From NCBI GenBank assembly GCA_030762175.1, contig CM060831.1, positions 81,541,001-81,605,000 of the forward strand: DNA of 64,000 nucleotides, given 5' to 3'. Below, piece by piece: positions 48,181-59,801 of this stretch. Within the stretch, counting starts at the first letter, position 1. Each line of letters starts with the position of its first letter. A program made the translations under genes and the position numbers. The notes beneath the pieces were generated by a model. The model was not told where the DNA came from. It was given only the letters and a program-made list of their open reading frames with translations, and did not search any database. This stretch comes from Metallyticus violacea (Eukaryota; Arthropoda; Insecta; Mantodea; Metallyticidae).

Positions 48181-48261
48181 TGTACCTCAAAGTAGTAACC
48201 TTAGGGTAAACATTGTATTTCAGAAGAGTTATTAAAGAATAACTATAAAGATGATATTAAA

Positions 48262-48290
48262 ATAATAATAATAATAATAATAATAATAAT
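48262..48290 (+). repeat. (AAT)n microsatellite
   Basis: About ten AAT units, 80 bp beyond the triplet array. Confidence 0.85.
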
Positions 48291-48531
48291 TTGTGTTAAA
48301 ACTGTAGAAATGTTGTACACGAAATACAATGTCTGAATCGCAAATAGTACTATTCTAGTTTTTATGCTGAAAGCCGTTAAAAACCAGTTTCCTGGCTTCT
48401 TTTCCCAAGAAAAACGTTATTGCTAAACAGTAAAAACACATTTGCTGAAGGAAAAAAGACATCCTATATTTGGTAACGTGTGCCTCCTGCTTACCCCAGG
48501 CAGACTTGGTCGAAAACTGTCAGAATAATTT
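48291..48531. other. No recognisable feature
   Basis: Short unassigned spacer. Confidence 0.4.
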
Positions 48532-48823
48532 ATATGTTTTGTTTATTTACGGACGCTTTTTAATTATTCAAATCATCACCGTCCCATTTCAATTCATAGC
48601 GTGAAACAGTCGACAAATTTTGCAAAGAAGCTTCTTCTCCCAGGCGTGAGGTTCTTACATGCCGTAAATGTACGACACGGGACCCATGACATTACTTTCC
48701 TTTCGGAGTAAGCCATCTTTGCATTTTTATGCCCTAAAAATCCATCAACCCTAGATTGAACCTGCGATCTTGGATGTACGAGGCAAGTATGGTTACCACT
48801 AGATCACCAGGATTGGCTCTTCC
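48532..48823 (-). mobile_element. SINE family A, near full-length, minus strand
   Basis: On the minus strand the head reads GATCTAGTGGTAACCATACT, then a weak B box AGGTTCAATCTAGG, then the body through AACCTCACGCCTGGGAGAAG and TGATGATTTGAATAATTAAA to AATAAACAAAAC. It defines the family start seen also at 21564. Confidence 0.85.
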
Positions 48824-49166
48824 GACACTAAAATCGTACTAAGGAATGAAATGAGACAGGAGCGAAAAATACGTGGAAAGTAAAAATATCATTTGAAACA
48901 TTTTGTTCTGATGCATTTTAGAATTTAGAGTCGGTTTTATACATTTTATTAATTAGTAATATAATATTTTTGGTGACAACGAAATTACAGGAATAAATTT
49001 CCTTTCACTATTACCCATGAAATTTGAAAATAAGGTTATAGCTCACTACATATCTGTCTTATAAAAACTATTATTAATACTTTAAAATTTTTTAAATTTT
49101 AAAGCAAGCTCTTGCAATGTCTTATATTCATTTACCATTTTTTTAATCTGCGGGTTGGTAACGACG
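48824..49166. other. No recognisable feature
   Basis: AT-rich spacer. Confidence 0.4.
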
Positions 49167-50322
49167 TACGAGGGTAGGTGCATAATTTTCTGGCCTCGCC
49201 TTCACAAAACCCTTATTTGGTGTCATACTTTATCTGTTAAGTAAATACTTGCAACTGTAACTGTGTTCAGTTGTTCAGATATAGTTGCATAAAGAAGGCT
49301 ATGTGTAGAAGATTGTGACATGTTCAAAATGGAGTGAGGAGCGGGCACAAAAGAAGGACTTAAATTTTACTTAAAGGACTTACTCCAAATGAAATTAAAC
49401 AGCGATTGGACGGTGAATATGGGCAAGCATTCCCTCATATTCTACCGTAAAAGAAGGGGCCAAAATATTTCAAATGGGTCGAGAAAGCATTGAAGACGAA
49501 ACAATAGGCCTTCGAATTATTCATGAACATTTAAACATGAATAAGGTTATGCAAGTTGGGTGCCAAGACTTCTTTCCTTAGTCCAAAAGTAGCAGCGAGT
49601 CATCCGTTGTCAGACATTTTTGGAGCTCTGCCGTGACAACGAGAGAGAAGTTCTGCAAACCATTGTTACAGGAGATGAAACTATGGTCCTCTACTATGGT
49701 CCTTTGTCCAAAAGAGACTCAGTGGAGCAGAGTAAACTGGCGAAGCACCGCCTCCATAGACCAATGTCACTCAGTCAACCAAGAAGATCATGACCACAAT
49801 CTTTTGGCACTGTGAAGGAATACACTTCATTGACTTCAAGGAGAGGAACACCACAGTAAATGGGGAGTACTATGCTGGCCTACCCCACAGACTGCGTGCT
49901 TCCATCAAAGAGAAAAGGCGAGGAAAGCTGAGTGGTGGTGTGCGCCTTCTTCACGACAACGCGCCTGTGCACACAGCTCTTGTTGCAAAGGAAGCTGTGA
50001 AGAAATGTGGCTTCAAGGAGATCGACCATCCACTCTACAGTCCATATCTAGCTCCCAGTGACTATTTCCTCTTCTCAAAACTCAAGAAGAATCTTCGAGG
50101 AAGGAAATTTAAGTGTGACGAAGAAGTGATGGATACTGTTTATGCCATTTTTGCAGGCAAGACTTCTGACTATTTTGTGGGAGGGGGGATTTTAATGTTA
50201 ATTCAAAGACGTGAGAACTGAATTGTAATAAATGGTTAACTATATTGAAAAATGAAATATAGTTTTTGTGTTTAGTATACCTAAAAATGGTTAGGCTGGA
50301 AACTTATGGACCTATCGTTGTA
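49167..50322 (+). mobile_element. Mariner family A, plus-strand copy with best transposase frame
   Basis: The left TIR is TACGAGGGTAGGTGCATAAT at 49167. The right TIR on the minus strand is TACAACGATAGGTCCATAAG, ending at 50322. About 1.16 kb. The N-terminal half (49330-49780) is frameshifted and has lost part of the HTH; the C-terminal half is open. Confidence 0.9.
49790..50221 (+). pseudogene. Mariner A transposase, C-terminal catalytic half
   Basis: A 143-codon open frame: TTIFWHCEGIHFIDFKERNT, then NGEYYAGLPHRLRASIKEKR, then the second catalytic Asp in LLHDNAPVHTALVAKEAV and the third in YSPYLAPSDYFLFSKL at spacing 34 (DD34D). The tail DEEVMDTVYAIFAGKTSDYF follows. The first catalytic Asp is present upstream in TIVTGDETMVLYY (near 49660-49700) but out of frame. 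All three catalytic residues survive, but frameshifts prevent a full protein of about 340 residues. Confidence 0.88.
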
Positions 50323-51514
50323 TATGTCAATGTGTTCAGAAACGTTTATATAGACTCTGGTATAGTGATGTTTATAACGTTTTCACATGAGTATTTTTGT
50401 TTTTTGTAAAATTTTTATCCATTTCCTATGTACTTATGTATACTAAATATGCTGCATGTATGACGGAAGGATTAATTAGTTACTTGGAGTGATTTTTCAC
50501 ACAGCTATTTTAATACACTCAACTGACTGTAGAGCTCAGCTTTTCTCAATAGCATTATCTATTTTATTATATGTTTTATGTACCAATGAGACAAATTCGT
50601 AAACATTTTAATTGTTACTTTCTTACAAGCTAAGTTTGGCAGGGAAAAAATACAAAGAAAAAATATATATCACCACAGTGAATATTTATTATATTAATAT
50701 CAAGTTTCTGAGGAAAGAGAAAAAAAAAATAGGCGCTCTAATGTTACCTGACCATAGAATAATTACCTTAAAACTCGATTCTTTTTAGTATAAAATAACA
50801 GTTATACAGTTTAACAGAAATTTAAATATAGGCATTCGCCTATTTCAAAGAAAAGTTACCTAGCTCGAAGCTCTCTCAGCTTAGAAATTGTGAGAATGAA
50901 AAACCTGTTTCTAGCAAGTTTCTTCCTATTAAAGTGTTTTAAACGTATTCGAAACTGTGCACAGGTGAGTTTAAACCATGCTTACATGGATGATATCATG
51001 AATACTTCATAATGGACCAGCTTCTGTTGTTTACCTTCTCAGAAGTTTCGCCAAAGTAAATCGTTGTTTATCGTTGACTGCGATTTTACAGAAACCAGCC
51101 TCATCTACTAGACATTCTTCAAACCCGCATAGCTGTATAAATATATCTGAGATTAATGACACCCTAATGCTACCAAAATTAAGTAGTAACGTACATAATG
51201 GAGGCAAATGATCGTGTTTGTATTAAAATTGGAGAATTTGATAAACTAGTTTTTAACTAACCATATCGGAACATTGCCCAGGGGTTCTGTGTGCTTAGAA
51301 GACTGGTTCCCACCACGCTGGTTTCAGCCCTTACAGGCACTAACAGGTCGCGTTTCGCTATCCTCAGGGAAATCAGCCAAGGCCGCAATACAGTCTCTAG
51401 TTTCTAAACGCTTTCAACACGTACTTGAGGGATTTCCAAAACCCACATGCTATAGCTTATCTTGAGAGCCTTTGGTACATAATTAAATGTTTAGCATTTT
51501 CCTTCTCAGAAGGG
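50323..51514. other. No recognisable feature
   Basis: AT-rich DNA without recognisable genes. A 63-codon frame at 51274-51465 shows no domain. Confidence 0.4.
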
Positions 51515-51785
51515 CCACCACTGGTGGCCGAGGTCGTTTAGGGGCGGACTCGTAAGCGGGAGGTCTGGGGTTTAAACCTTCCTCCCTGACTGAGGTTTTA
51601 TCCAGGTTTTCCTCAGTCCTCATAAATGGCAAATGCCGGGGAGGTACTCTAAACTTAGACCTGGAAAGTTTCCTTCCTTAAAAATCCTTTTCCAATATAT
51701 AATTTCATCTCAAGTATCATCAGTATCACCGCCTATGGTGCCTCAGTAGTAAAAACGGCTGTTAAACACTATAAAAAAAAAAAAG
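51515..51785 (+). mobile_element. SINE family B, full-length
   Basis: The head is CCACCACTGGTGGCCGAGGT, with GGGGCGGACTCGTAAGCGGG and a mutated B box (GGGTTTAAACC). The body has TTTTCCTCAGTCCTCATAAA, then TGGCAAATGCCGGGGAGGTA. The tail is TGTTAAACACTATAAAAAAA. It gives the clearest 5' end for the family. Confidence 0.88.
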
Positions 51786-52609
51786 AATAAGAAGGGAAAA
51801 TAAAATCATACTGGAAGCTTGGGTGTGCACACCAGATTTTATATGCTTGAAGAATAGTTTTGTTGTGAAAATGGAGAACTTAATGTTTTCAGTCTTCGAT
51901 TAGCTTAAGCAGTTATATTAAATTACATAGCAGTAACCCAGTTTTTGTTTTAGTAACACAGTGAAAGAAGGTGTACAACGAAGACCAAATACAGTGCTTA
52001 CTAGCAAATGATGATAAAAAAAAAAACAATTTAATTAGTATGAATCTTTCCGGAGTAAATTTATAGAATTGCTAACTCGAGTTATCTCTCATTTATATCC
52101 CCGCGATTTTCATTGCCATCTACGGGGGTAGACAGAATTATTATACGTAAATATACAAATGTATGACTGTAGAGAACGTATTGTAAAAATGGATGCTATG
52201 AATTAATGAAGCAAATAACATTAAAATTAAATTTACGCTTTTCCTCCCTTTCTTTATAGCTAGTTTAATAACTTCATAAATTACATCAATTAAGAAATTA
52301 AACATTTTCAATAGATTATTATAACTAATTACTGACCCCTTGTCTTTGGCTCATCGGCAGTTTCCTACTGGAATATCCGGAAGTCTTGGGTCCAACTACT
52401 CAATTGAATTTGAAGGTTATTGAAAATATATTCCAATAGACGACTACATAACATACTATACTTAAATATACATATTTTAACAGTTCATTAAAAAATAAGA
52501 TCTGAAAAAATACCAATCTTATTTATCTCCTCTAGAGTTACTTGTTTACACTCTGATCCAAATAGACACATATATGGTGACCGTCATATTTATTTCAGTA
52601 TTATCCTAT
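51786..52609. other. No recognisable feature
   Basis: AT-rich DNA. Confidence 0.4.
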
Positions 52610-53240
52610 CTTTGTTTATGCTTATCTGACCTATTGTACTTCTAAGGTTAGGTTTCCCTCTATCTTCTCTCTAACTTTGTCCAAATAGTTCCCTATCATT
52701 TTTATATTCTTCTTTCCTTTTACAGTTAAAATTTTTCCAATTAATATTTCCCCATCTAAATTCTTCCATTTTTGTAGCCAAGCCTGTTCTCTCGTAACTT
52801 TGTTTGCCTACAAATGAAATTCGTATTTGTTTTCTCCACACATTGGATATTTTCTACCTCTTTATCATATCCTAAACACACCCCTGTTCTAGCCCAAGCA
52901 AACCTTTCTCTGCCTGCTTTATTACATTGTTCTATATATTTTTCCTATCCCATACTATTTTTATTTCCCTATAAAGTCTCAAAGAACTCTTTTTTTCTGA
53001 TACTATCAAATGTTTCTTGTCTTTCAATATCTTTCAATCTTAGGTTTGTTTCTCTGTTTTTCGTATTCCTTATTTATCCATAAGTTTCTCATACCCATCT
53101 GTTGCAAAAACTTCCTACACTTTCAGATACCATGATCCTTGGATACTGAAACATTCTTTAATAATATCACCCTCTTCCAATGTATATGTATTTTATAGTT
53201 TTTATCTTCGTGTGGAATGCCTACCTAATTCTAGTTGGCT
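52610..53240 (-). mobile_element. LINE ORF2 C-terminal fragment, minus copy
   Basis: The minus strand is homologous to 37805-38150 (GSWYLKV-x-EVFATDGYEK-like, frameshifted) and runs further 3': ERFAWARTGVCLGYDKEVEN, then a broken LQKWKNLDGEILIGKILTVK segment near 52700-52780. Stops and frameshifts occur throughout. It shows that the piece in the MARCH intron belongs to a dispersed family. Confidence 0.6.
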
Positions 53241-53639
53241 ACATTTTCGGTAGATCTAACATCTGTTTACAATAAGGATGCTTTATTTAAGAAAACAGAG
53301 AGCCATTGCACAAAATTGAGAATACGTTGCTTCCAGTTATAAAAATAGCAAATACTATCGCAATATCCCTATTTCTTTTTTGGTTTATACTATTCTCATG
53401 CTTTTCTTTTCATTGCCTCCTATATCAATAATTCGGTCACACTACGTGCCATTTGGCTCAGATAACTGATACAATACTTCTCCATCAACTAAAAGTTTGG
53501 CGCCACTGCTGTATTCTTTGGACCCTGTCATTAAGTCCTCGACCGCCACGATCGAATTGAATTGAATTAAAATGCAATATAATCTCATGAAGCTATACTC
53601 ATTTTTAAAACTTTGAATATCTTCAAAAACATATTAATA
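53241..53639. other. No recognisable feature
   Basis: AT-rich spacer before a microsatellite. Confidence 0.4.
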
Positions 53640-54166
53640 CATACATACATACATACATACATACATACATACATACATACATACATACATACATACGTAC
53701 ATACGTACGTACATACATACATACATACATACATACATACGTACATACATACATACGTACATACATACATACATACATACATACGTACATACATACATAC
53801 ATACGTACATACATACATACGTACATACATACATACGTACGTACATACATACGTACATACATACATACATACGTACGTACATACATACATACATACGTAC
53901 ATACATACATACGTACATACATACGTACATACATACATACGTACATACATACATACATACATACGTACATACATACATACATACGTACATACATACATAC
54001 GTACATACATACATACGTACATACATACATACGTACGTACATACATACGTACGTACATACATACATACGTACATACGTACGTACATACATACATACATAC
54101 GTACGTACATACATACATACATACGTACGTACATACATACATACGTACATATATACATACATACTT
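53640..54166. repeat. Tetranucleotide array of TACA and TACG units
   Basis: About 525 bp in strict 4-bp register, each unit TACA or TACG. G-bearing units are scattered singly or in pairs. Both strands read as long artificial frames of Tyr-Ile-His-Thr or Met-Tyr-Val-Cys type. Confidence 0.95.
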
Positions 54167-54448
54167 TCTAAATATAACACTAATTCAGAAAATGTCCATT
54201 TAAATCCCTAAATCGAAAAACTGTGTTATGATGGTAGAACAAATCTTTGCACTGACTGAAGCTTCATTGTATTTCCCAAAAGGCAGTTAGTGCATGCTGC
54301 AATTCACTCGTATATCCACAGCGGTTAAAACGGATTCTAATTGTAATTTTGATTTATCATTTATTGTTGCATGATGTATCGCTGAGAGAAAGGTCACTTG
54401 CCCTGCCCGTAGTTACGTACAGTTACTTATGACGAAATCCTCAACAAT
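54167..54448. other. No recognisable feature
   Basis: Short spacer. Confidence 0.4.
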
Positions 54449-54656
54449 GCTACTACTGACAGGTTGGCCCAGACCGCTAAGATTGGCATAACGAATCCCG
54501 CCAGGATTGTTCCCCTGACTGAAGTTTTTTTTAGGTTTTCCTTTGTCCTCATCAAAGACCAAGCCAGGAAGATACCCCAAACTTAGACCTTCCTTCAGAA
54601 AATCCCTTCCCCTGTTTATCATGCCATCTCATGTACCATCAGTGTTCACACATTAT
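54449..54656 (+). mobile_element. SINE family B, diverged
   Basis: It contains ACGAATCCCGCCAGGATTGT, CTGACTGAAGTTTTTTTTAG, TTTCCTTTGTCCTCATCAAA and AAACTTAGACCTTCCTTCAG, aligning with 4960-5150. The 3' tail is lost just before a DD41D element. Confidence 0.75.
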
Positions 54657-54671
54657 GCGAAACTAGTGTTA

Positions 54672-56022
54672 TACAGAGGGTGCCAAAAATGTATACACAC
54701 TTTCACAGTAGATATCTATTTAATATATTTCAAAGTTGAACCGAAAAACAACAGTAATGTGTAGTATGATGTTCTGTAAATAGGTGTGACTCACATACAT
54801 TATGATAGCGTTGCTACAACAAAATGGAGACAAGATTGTCGTTTGAACAGCGGAAAGCAATTTTAAAGTGGTATTGGAAAACCGAGAATGTTGAAGTTCA
54901 AAGGCAATGGAGACGTGTGTACAGAACAGAACCGTCAACGCGAGTAACAATTGCAGGCATTCGAGACAAATTTGAGACTCGTGGTACCGTATGCGATGTT
55001 CACAAGGACAGATCTGGGAGACCTCACACAGCAACAAGCCCCGCGTCCTGGGCTATGGTTTTGGAACGTTTTGAACACTCACCGCAGAAATCTACAAAAC
55101 AATGTGCACGTGAGACTGGGATTAGCAGAACCAGCGTGCGTCGTATTATTCAAACACCAAAATTGAAAGTTTTCATCCCAAGACTTTTGCATGCATTAAA
55201 TGAAGATGATCCTGATCAGAGAATGCCGTACTGTGAGTGGTTTCGGAACATGGTGCAAGAGGATGAGGCCTTCGTAGGGAAAGTTGTTTGGTCCAATGAG
55301 ACACAATTCAAGTTGAACGGCATAACTATGTCAACTGGTGTGCACACAATCTACATATTATTTTCGATGAGGCTGTTAATTTGGGTATGATTGTTTATCT
55401 TTTGGCTTGATTTTATTAAGCTTTTGAATTTGTGTATTTTATCTGGAACTAATGTGCGTTGTCATCTAGGGGTATAATTTTTTTTTGAAGGAACAGTAGC
55501 TGGCCCAGTGTACCTGAACATGATACACACATTCGTCTTACCCGTCATTCATACACTCTGTGGAAATGAGCTTTACTTCCAACAGGATGGTACACCACTA
55601 CATTACCACCGAGACGTATGTGCATACCTTGATGACAATCTTCTAAGGCACTGGGTAGAACGAAGAGGTCCGATTGAGTTTCCACCGCGTTCTCCGGCTC
55701 TAACTCCGTTGGACTTCTACCTATGGGGAACTCTTAAGGATGTTGTATACGTAGAAAAACAGCTACACTGACAGCATTTCGGTAAGAAATTGAAACGGCA
55801 TGTGCTGGGATCGCTGAGGACACTTTCGCAAACGTTCCTCAATCAGTAGTTCAACGTACTCAGAAGTGTATCGACGTGGGCATTTTGAGCTACTGCTGTA
55901 ACTGTAAAAGTCTAAGATGATTAGTGCTCATCATTTGCTGTTTGTGTGAATTCAGTTCTGTTATGTTAACACAGTTTTTTTCCCTTGCTTGAAGTGTATA
56001 TACATTTTAGGCACCCTCTGTG
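54672..56022 (+). mobile_element. DD41D-like element, long copy
   Basis: The ends are ACAGAGGGTGCCAAAAATGT, continuing ATACACAC, and, on the minus strand, ACAGAGGGTGCCTAAAATGT, continuing ATATACAC. About 1.35 kb. Homologous to the deleted copy at 32472-33322 and related to the elements at 25164 and 30224. Confidence 0.88.
54824..55771 (+). pseudogene. DD41D-like transposase pseudogene
   Basis: It starts METRLSFEQRKAILKWYWKT at 54824. An HTH region with a GRPHTATSP linker follows, then STKQCARETGISRTSVRRII (second HTH). The first catalytic motif reads VVWSNETQFKLNG, with Asn where Asp is expected. The frame is disrupted from about 55330 to 55495, then resumes with GPVYLNMIHTFVLPVI, YFQQDGTPLHYH (second Asp) and PALTPLDFYLWGTLKDVVY (third Asp). 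The second and third Asp are 41 residues apart, the spacing reported for rosa/visitor-type families; the family name is inference from that spacing. Confidence 0.85.
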
Positions 56023-57760
56023 TTTTATGTTGAATAGATATTTATAATATTAAATTGATTTTTCACATTTAGTACTACATTTAATTGTTAAACCGCGGTA
56101 ATAATACACATTCACAGTAACATCACTGTGGTAAAAAGGTGTGTTAAACAAGGAAAAAAGTGGTGTGCTTTCCTGCTCGTTGTAACTATCGGACTGACAT
56201 CGACATCGCCCCTTCTCGAAATAAAAATGAGAGGGCTTAATATAAACCAAATATCGCTGATATTGAAAATATTCAGCTCTAACTTCAAATTTAATTTTTT
56301 TCCACTTTTCTGTTTAACGTTTTGACACCTTCTCTTCCATCCTTAGAGTTCCATGTGTTTATTTGTTTTCACGTATTTTTAATTATAATTTTTTCCCATA
56401 ATTTTAATTCATTATTGTTCCATTAAGTCCATGTTCTTATTGATGATGTCATCCAAGAGGTAGCTGGAATTTCTACTGTATCAACGCAAATTTTCTTTTG
56501 TTTCGTTTGTTGGTTTCCTTTTTTAAATGTTATAGTTGTGGTTTAGAGATTAAAATATGATTAATTTCTAAGAAAATTTAAGCACCTTTCTTTATTCATT
56601 ATCGTGAAAACTATATTTTCGTTCTTTTAAAACATATTACTCAATCTTTTCGATAAGCATGATTGTGCTAAAATTATTGTGTGTGCAGCATAATTTAATG
56701 TAATTGCATTACATTCAATTTAAGCGTTCTTATTAATTCATCCTTGAACGATCATCTCCTCTCCCCTTTCCTCTCCTCTTCTCTCCTTTCCTCTACTCTC
56801 CATTGTGTTAGATCGGTTTTTCAAGCCTATTAACTCATTTATTTCTCCTATAGCCCCTATCAATGACACAGTATGTTTTAAAATTCTGAAAGACATATCC
56901 AATACTGAAAATAGCATTTACTGAGACTCGACAGATATATACGAAACAAATGGTAATTTCCAAATTTCGTGAAAAAATTTCTAGTAATTTCAACTGGTTA
57001 TTCAGGAACTTAATTAAGAGAAATTTTAACACAGATAGTTTAAGACACATTGTATCATTAATTTCCTTATGGTACTACTAATATCATGGTGTATGTTTTA
57101 AGGGCTGCCAGTTTACTAAGACCACACTTACAAATTGTCCCTGTAACGAAGCGAGTCCGAAGAATAAACGTAGCCATTGTCTGCACCACAGATACAAAGA
57201 AGTGTTAATTCCTCAAAACATGGACGGCTCAGGTCTGTCTTGTGAATGCTCATTGTTTGTCAAAGCTGCCCCGCCTTTCTTGCCATTGTTCTGTTAATTC
57301 ACCTGTAGGAGTAGGTTACCGATAATCAGCGTCTTAGAATGGGAGCGAAGGGCGGAAGCTAGAATAGTATTGATATTCTTAGAATTAAAAGGTAAACTGA
57401 AGTGTCTACCTAGTGTGAAAGAGGAAATTCATCTGCAATGAGAGAAACAGATCCCCGAATTTATTTGTGATTTAACACAGCTGTATATTTCAAAGATCAC
57501 TTATAAGTTAGAATGTTATAGTAATATGTAACCTATATAGTCCAGTATAGCTATTTAGGGGGAGGAATATTTCCAATTTCAGTTGAAACGTTGAAGGGCT
57601 TGAAAGCGCTTCTCAGTGCCAACAATTTTTGTCACATGCTTGGCAATAACGAACTTTTCCATAGATCGTTAACATTTCATATTTCAATTCCTGTTGAAAA
57701 CTTCAAGTTTCTTATTTGCAAGTGACTTTATGTTAAACATTTTTGTTAAAGTATGACAAG
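56023..57760. other. No recognised gene; one pyrimidine tract
   Basis: A C/T-only stretch of about 45 nt lies at 56755-56800. A Cys-rich frame near 57098-57300 (GCQFTKTTLTNCPCNE) is not matched to any family. Confidence 0.4.
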
Positions 57761-57932
57761 TACGAGGGTAGGTCCATAAGTTTCCGGCCTCGCCTTCAGA
57801 AAACCCTTATCTAGTGTGATACCTTATCTGTTAAGTAAATAATTGCAGTTGTAACTGTTCAGTTGTTCAGATATAGTTGCGTAAAGGCTATGTGTAGAAG
57901 ATTGTGACATGTTCAAAATCGAGTATCGACTA
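57761..57932 (+). mobile_element. Mariner family A, 5' end fragment
   Basis: TIR TACGAGGGTAGGTCCATAAG at 57761, followed by the 5' leader up to GACATGTTCAAAATCGAGTA, where homology ends. Oriented opposite to the copy ending at 59801. Confidence 0.85.
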
Positions 57933-58563
57933 GTCGAGGTCGTCCATCGTTTATAAATCAGCTGTGAAATAAATTCTGTCATTTTCACCGCTTTATTACT
58001 TGGATTCCAAAAGACCTTTAAGTAACACTTAATCCAGTGTTACCACTGGAAGTGAAGTGAAGTGAATACCACTTTATTAGTGGTGCCGGGTAGCATAATG
58101 CGATTATAACAATTTAGTTTTTTTTTTATGTATGAAAGGCTCCACATGAATTTTACATTTTATATACATTTGCCGCATTAAGGGGGACACGCATTAACTC
58201 ATTAAAATCTATGCGGTGGGTTTAACTATTTTATTTGACTTTTTGCCGAGTGATTTGTACGACATTTACAACAAATCTACTTTTTCCTATTGAATTTTGA
58301 TACTGTTCTTGCACCACGACGTTGTACTTAGAAAGGAGCAAAATATAAACAGCGCTAATATATTTCGGTAATGCTCTTGGTAAACTTTTGAAATTTTAGC
58401 CAATCAAACGCAAATATTATTGAATTCTTCATGTGAGAGATAATAGTGTTCCTAATTTGTGAGTTTGCTATTGAGCACATGGAAGAAAAAGAATTTAAAC
58501 GAGAGCTGTAAATAATTATGGGTTTAATATTTTATTACAAGTTGTTTACTTTGCTTTCTTACT
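57933..58563. other. No recognisable feature
   Basis: Unassigned DNA between two inverted mariner family A pieces. Confidence 0.4.
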
Positions 58564-59801
58564 TACAAGGGCAGGCCCATAAGTTTCCGGCATAACTATT
58601 TTCTAGGTAATGTAGTTACCTTTTATTGCAATAAACTTCTCACATCTATGAATTAACATTTCAATTCCCCCCTCCCCTCAAATAGTCAGATGTCTTGTCT
58701 GCAAAATGGGCATAAACAGCATCCATCACTTCTTCGTCACACATAAATTTCCTTCCTCGAAGGTCCTTCTTGAGTTTTGAGAAGAGAAAATAGTCACTGG
58801 GAGCTGTAGGGTGGATGGTCTATCTCTTTGAAGTCACATTTCTTCACAGCTTCCTTTGCAACAAGAGCTGTGTGCACAGGCACTTTGTAGTGAAGAATGC
58901 GCACACCGCCACTCAGCTTTTCTCGCCTTTTCTCTTTGATGAAAGCACGTAGTCTGTGCAGTAGGCCAGCATAGTACTCCCCATTTACTGTGGTGTTCCC
59001 GCCCTTGAAGTCAATGAGGAGTATTCCTTCATAGTCCCAAAGATTGTGGTCATGATCTTCTTGGTTGAATGAGTGACCTTGGCCTTTAGAGGCGGTGCTT
59101 CGCCAGGTTTACGCCACTACATTGATTCTCTTTTGGACATGGAATCATAGTAGAGGTCTATAGTTTCATCTCCTCTAACAATGGTTTGCAGAACTTCTCT
59201 CTTGTTGCCACGGCAGAGCTCCAAAAATGACTGACAACAGATGACTCGTTGCTGCTTTTGGACTGAGGAAAGAAGTCTAGGCACCCATCGTGCACTAACT
59301 TTGTTCATGTTTAAATGTTCATGAATAATTCGAAGGACTGTTGTTTTAGAAAGGCCCAACCTTTCTGTAACTTTGAGCCGTCGGTCTTCCATAATTTCTC
59401 CTTCCACAAGAGCGATATTTTCAGGAGTGAGCACCTCCAAGGGCCGACCTGCACGCTCTTTGTCTTCAATGCTTTCTCGACCCATTCTAAAAAGTTTGGC
59501 TCATTCTTTTACGGTAGAATATGAGGGAGATGCTTTTTCATATACACCGTCCAATCGCTGTTTAATTTCATTTGGAGTAAGTGCTTCTTTTGTAAAGAAC
59601 TTAATTACAGCTCGAAATTCCATTTTGAACATGCCATAATCTTCTACACATAGTCTTCTTTATATAACTGCATCTGAACAACTGAACACAATTTCAGCTA
59701 CAATTATTTACTTTACAGATAAGGTATGACACCAGATAAGGGTTTTGTGAAGGCGATAATCCTTATCGGCGAGACCGGAAACTTATTTACCTACCCTCGT
59801 A
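58564..59801 (-). mobile_element. Mariner family A, full-length, inactivated
   Basis: Left TIR TACAAGGGCAGGCCCATAAG at 58564. Right TIR complement ending CTACCCTCGTA at 59801. The minus strand encodes, at 59485-59117, MGRESIEDKERAGRPLEVLT, an HTH with a small deletion (KVTERLGLSKTTVLRII, lacking EIAA), and VRGDETIDLYYDSMSKRES with the first catalytic Asp. The downstream catalytic part is frameshifted. Same family as the fragment at 57761. Confidence 0.9.

Noticed and set aside
47185..48209. Open frames of 126-327 codons rich in Val/Ile, Ser/Gly/Asn or Leu/Pro
   Set aside because: Artefacts of the TAC/TAT/ACC triplet array; present on both strands and in several frames.
53640..54166. Possible CRISPR-like repeat array
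   Set aside because: The 4-bp periodic repeat has no spacers, and the window is eukaryotic.
53585..54203. Open frames of 174-196 codons (Tyr-Ile-His-Thr, Met-Tyr-Val-Cys)
   Set aside because: Artefacts of the TACA/TACG array.
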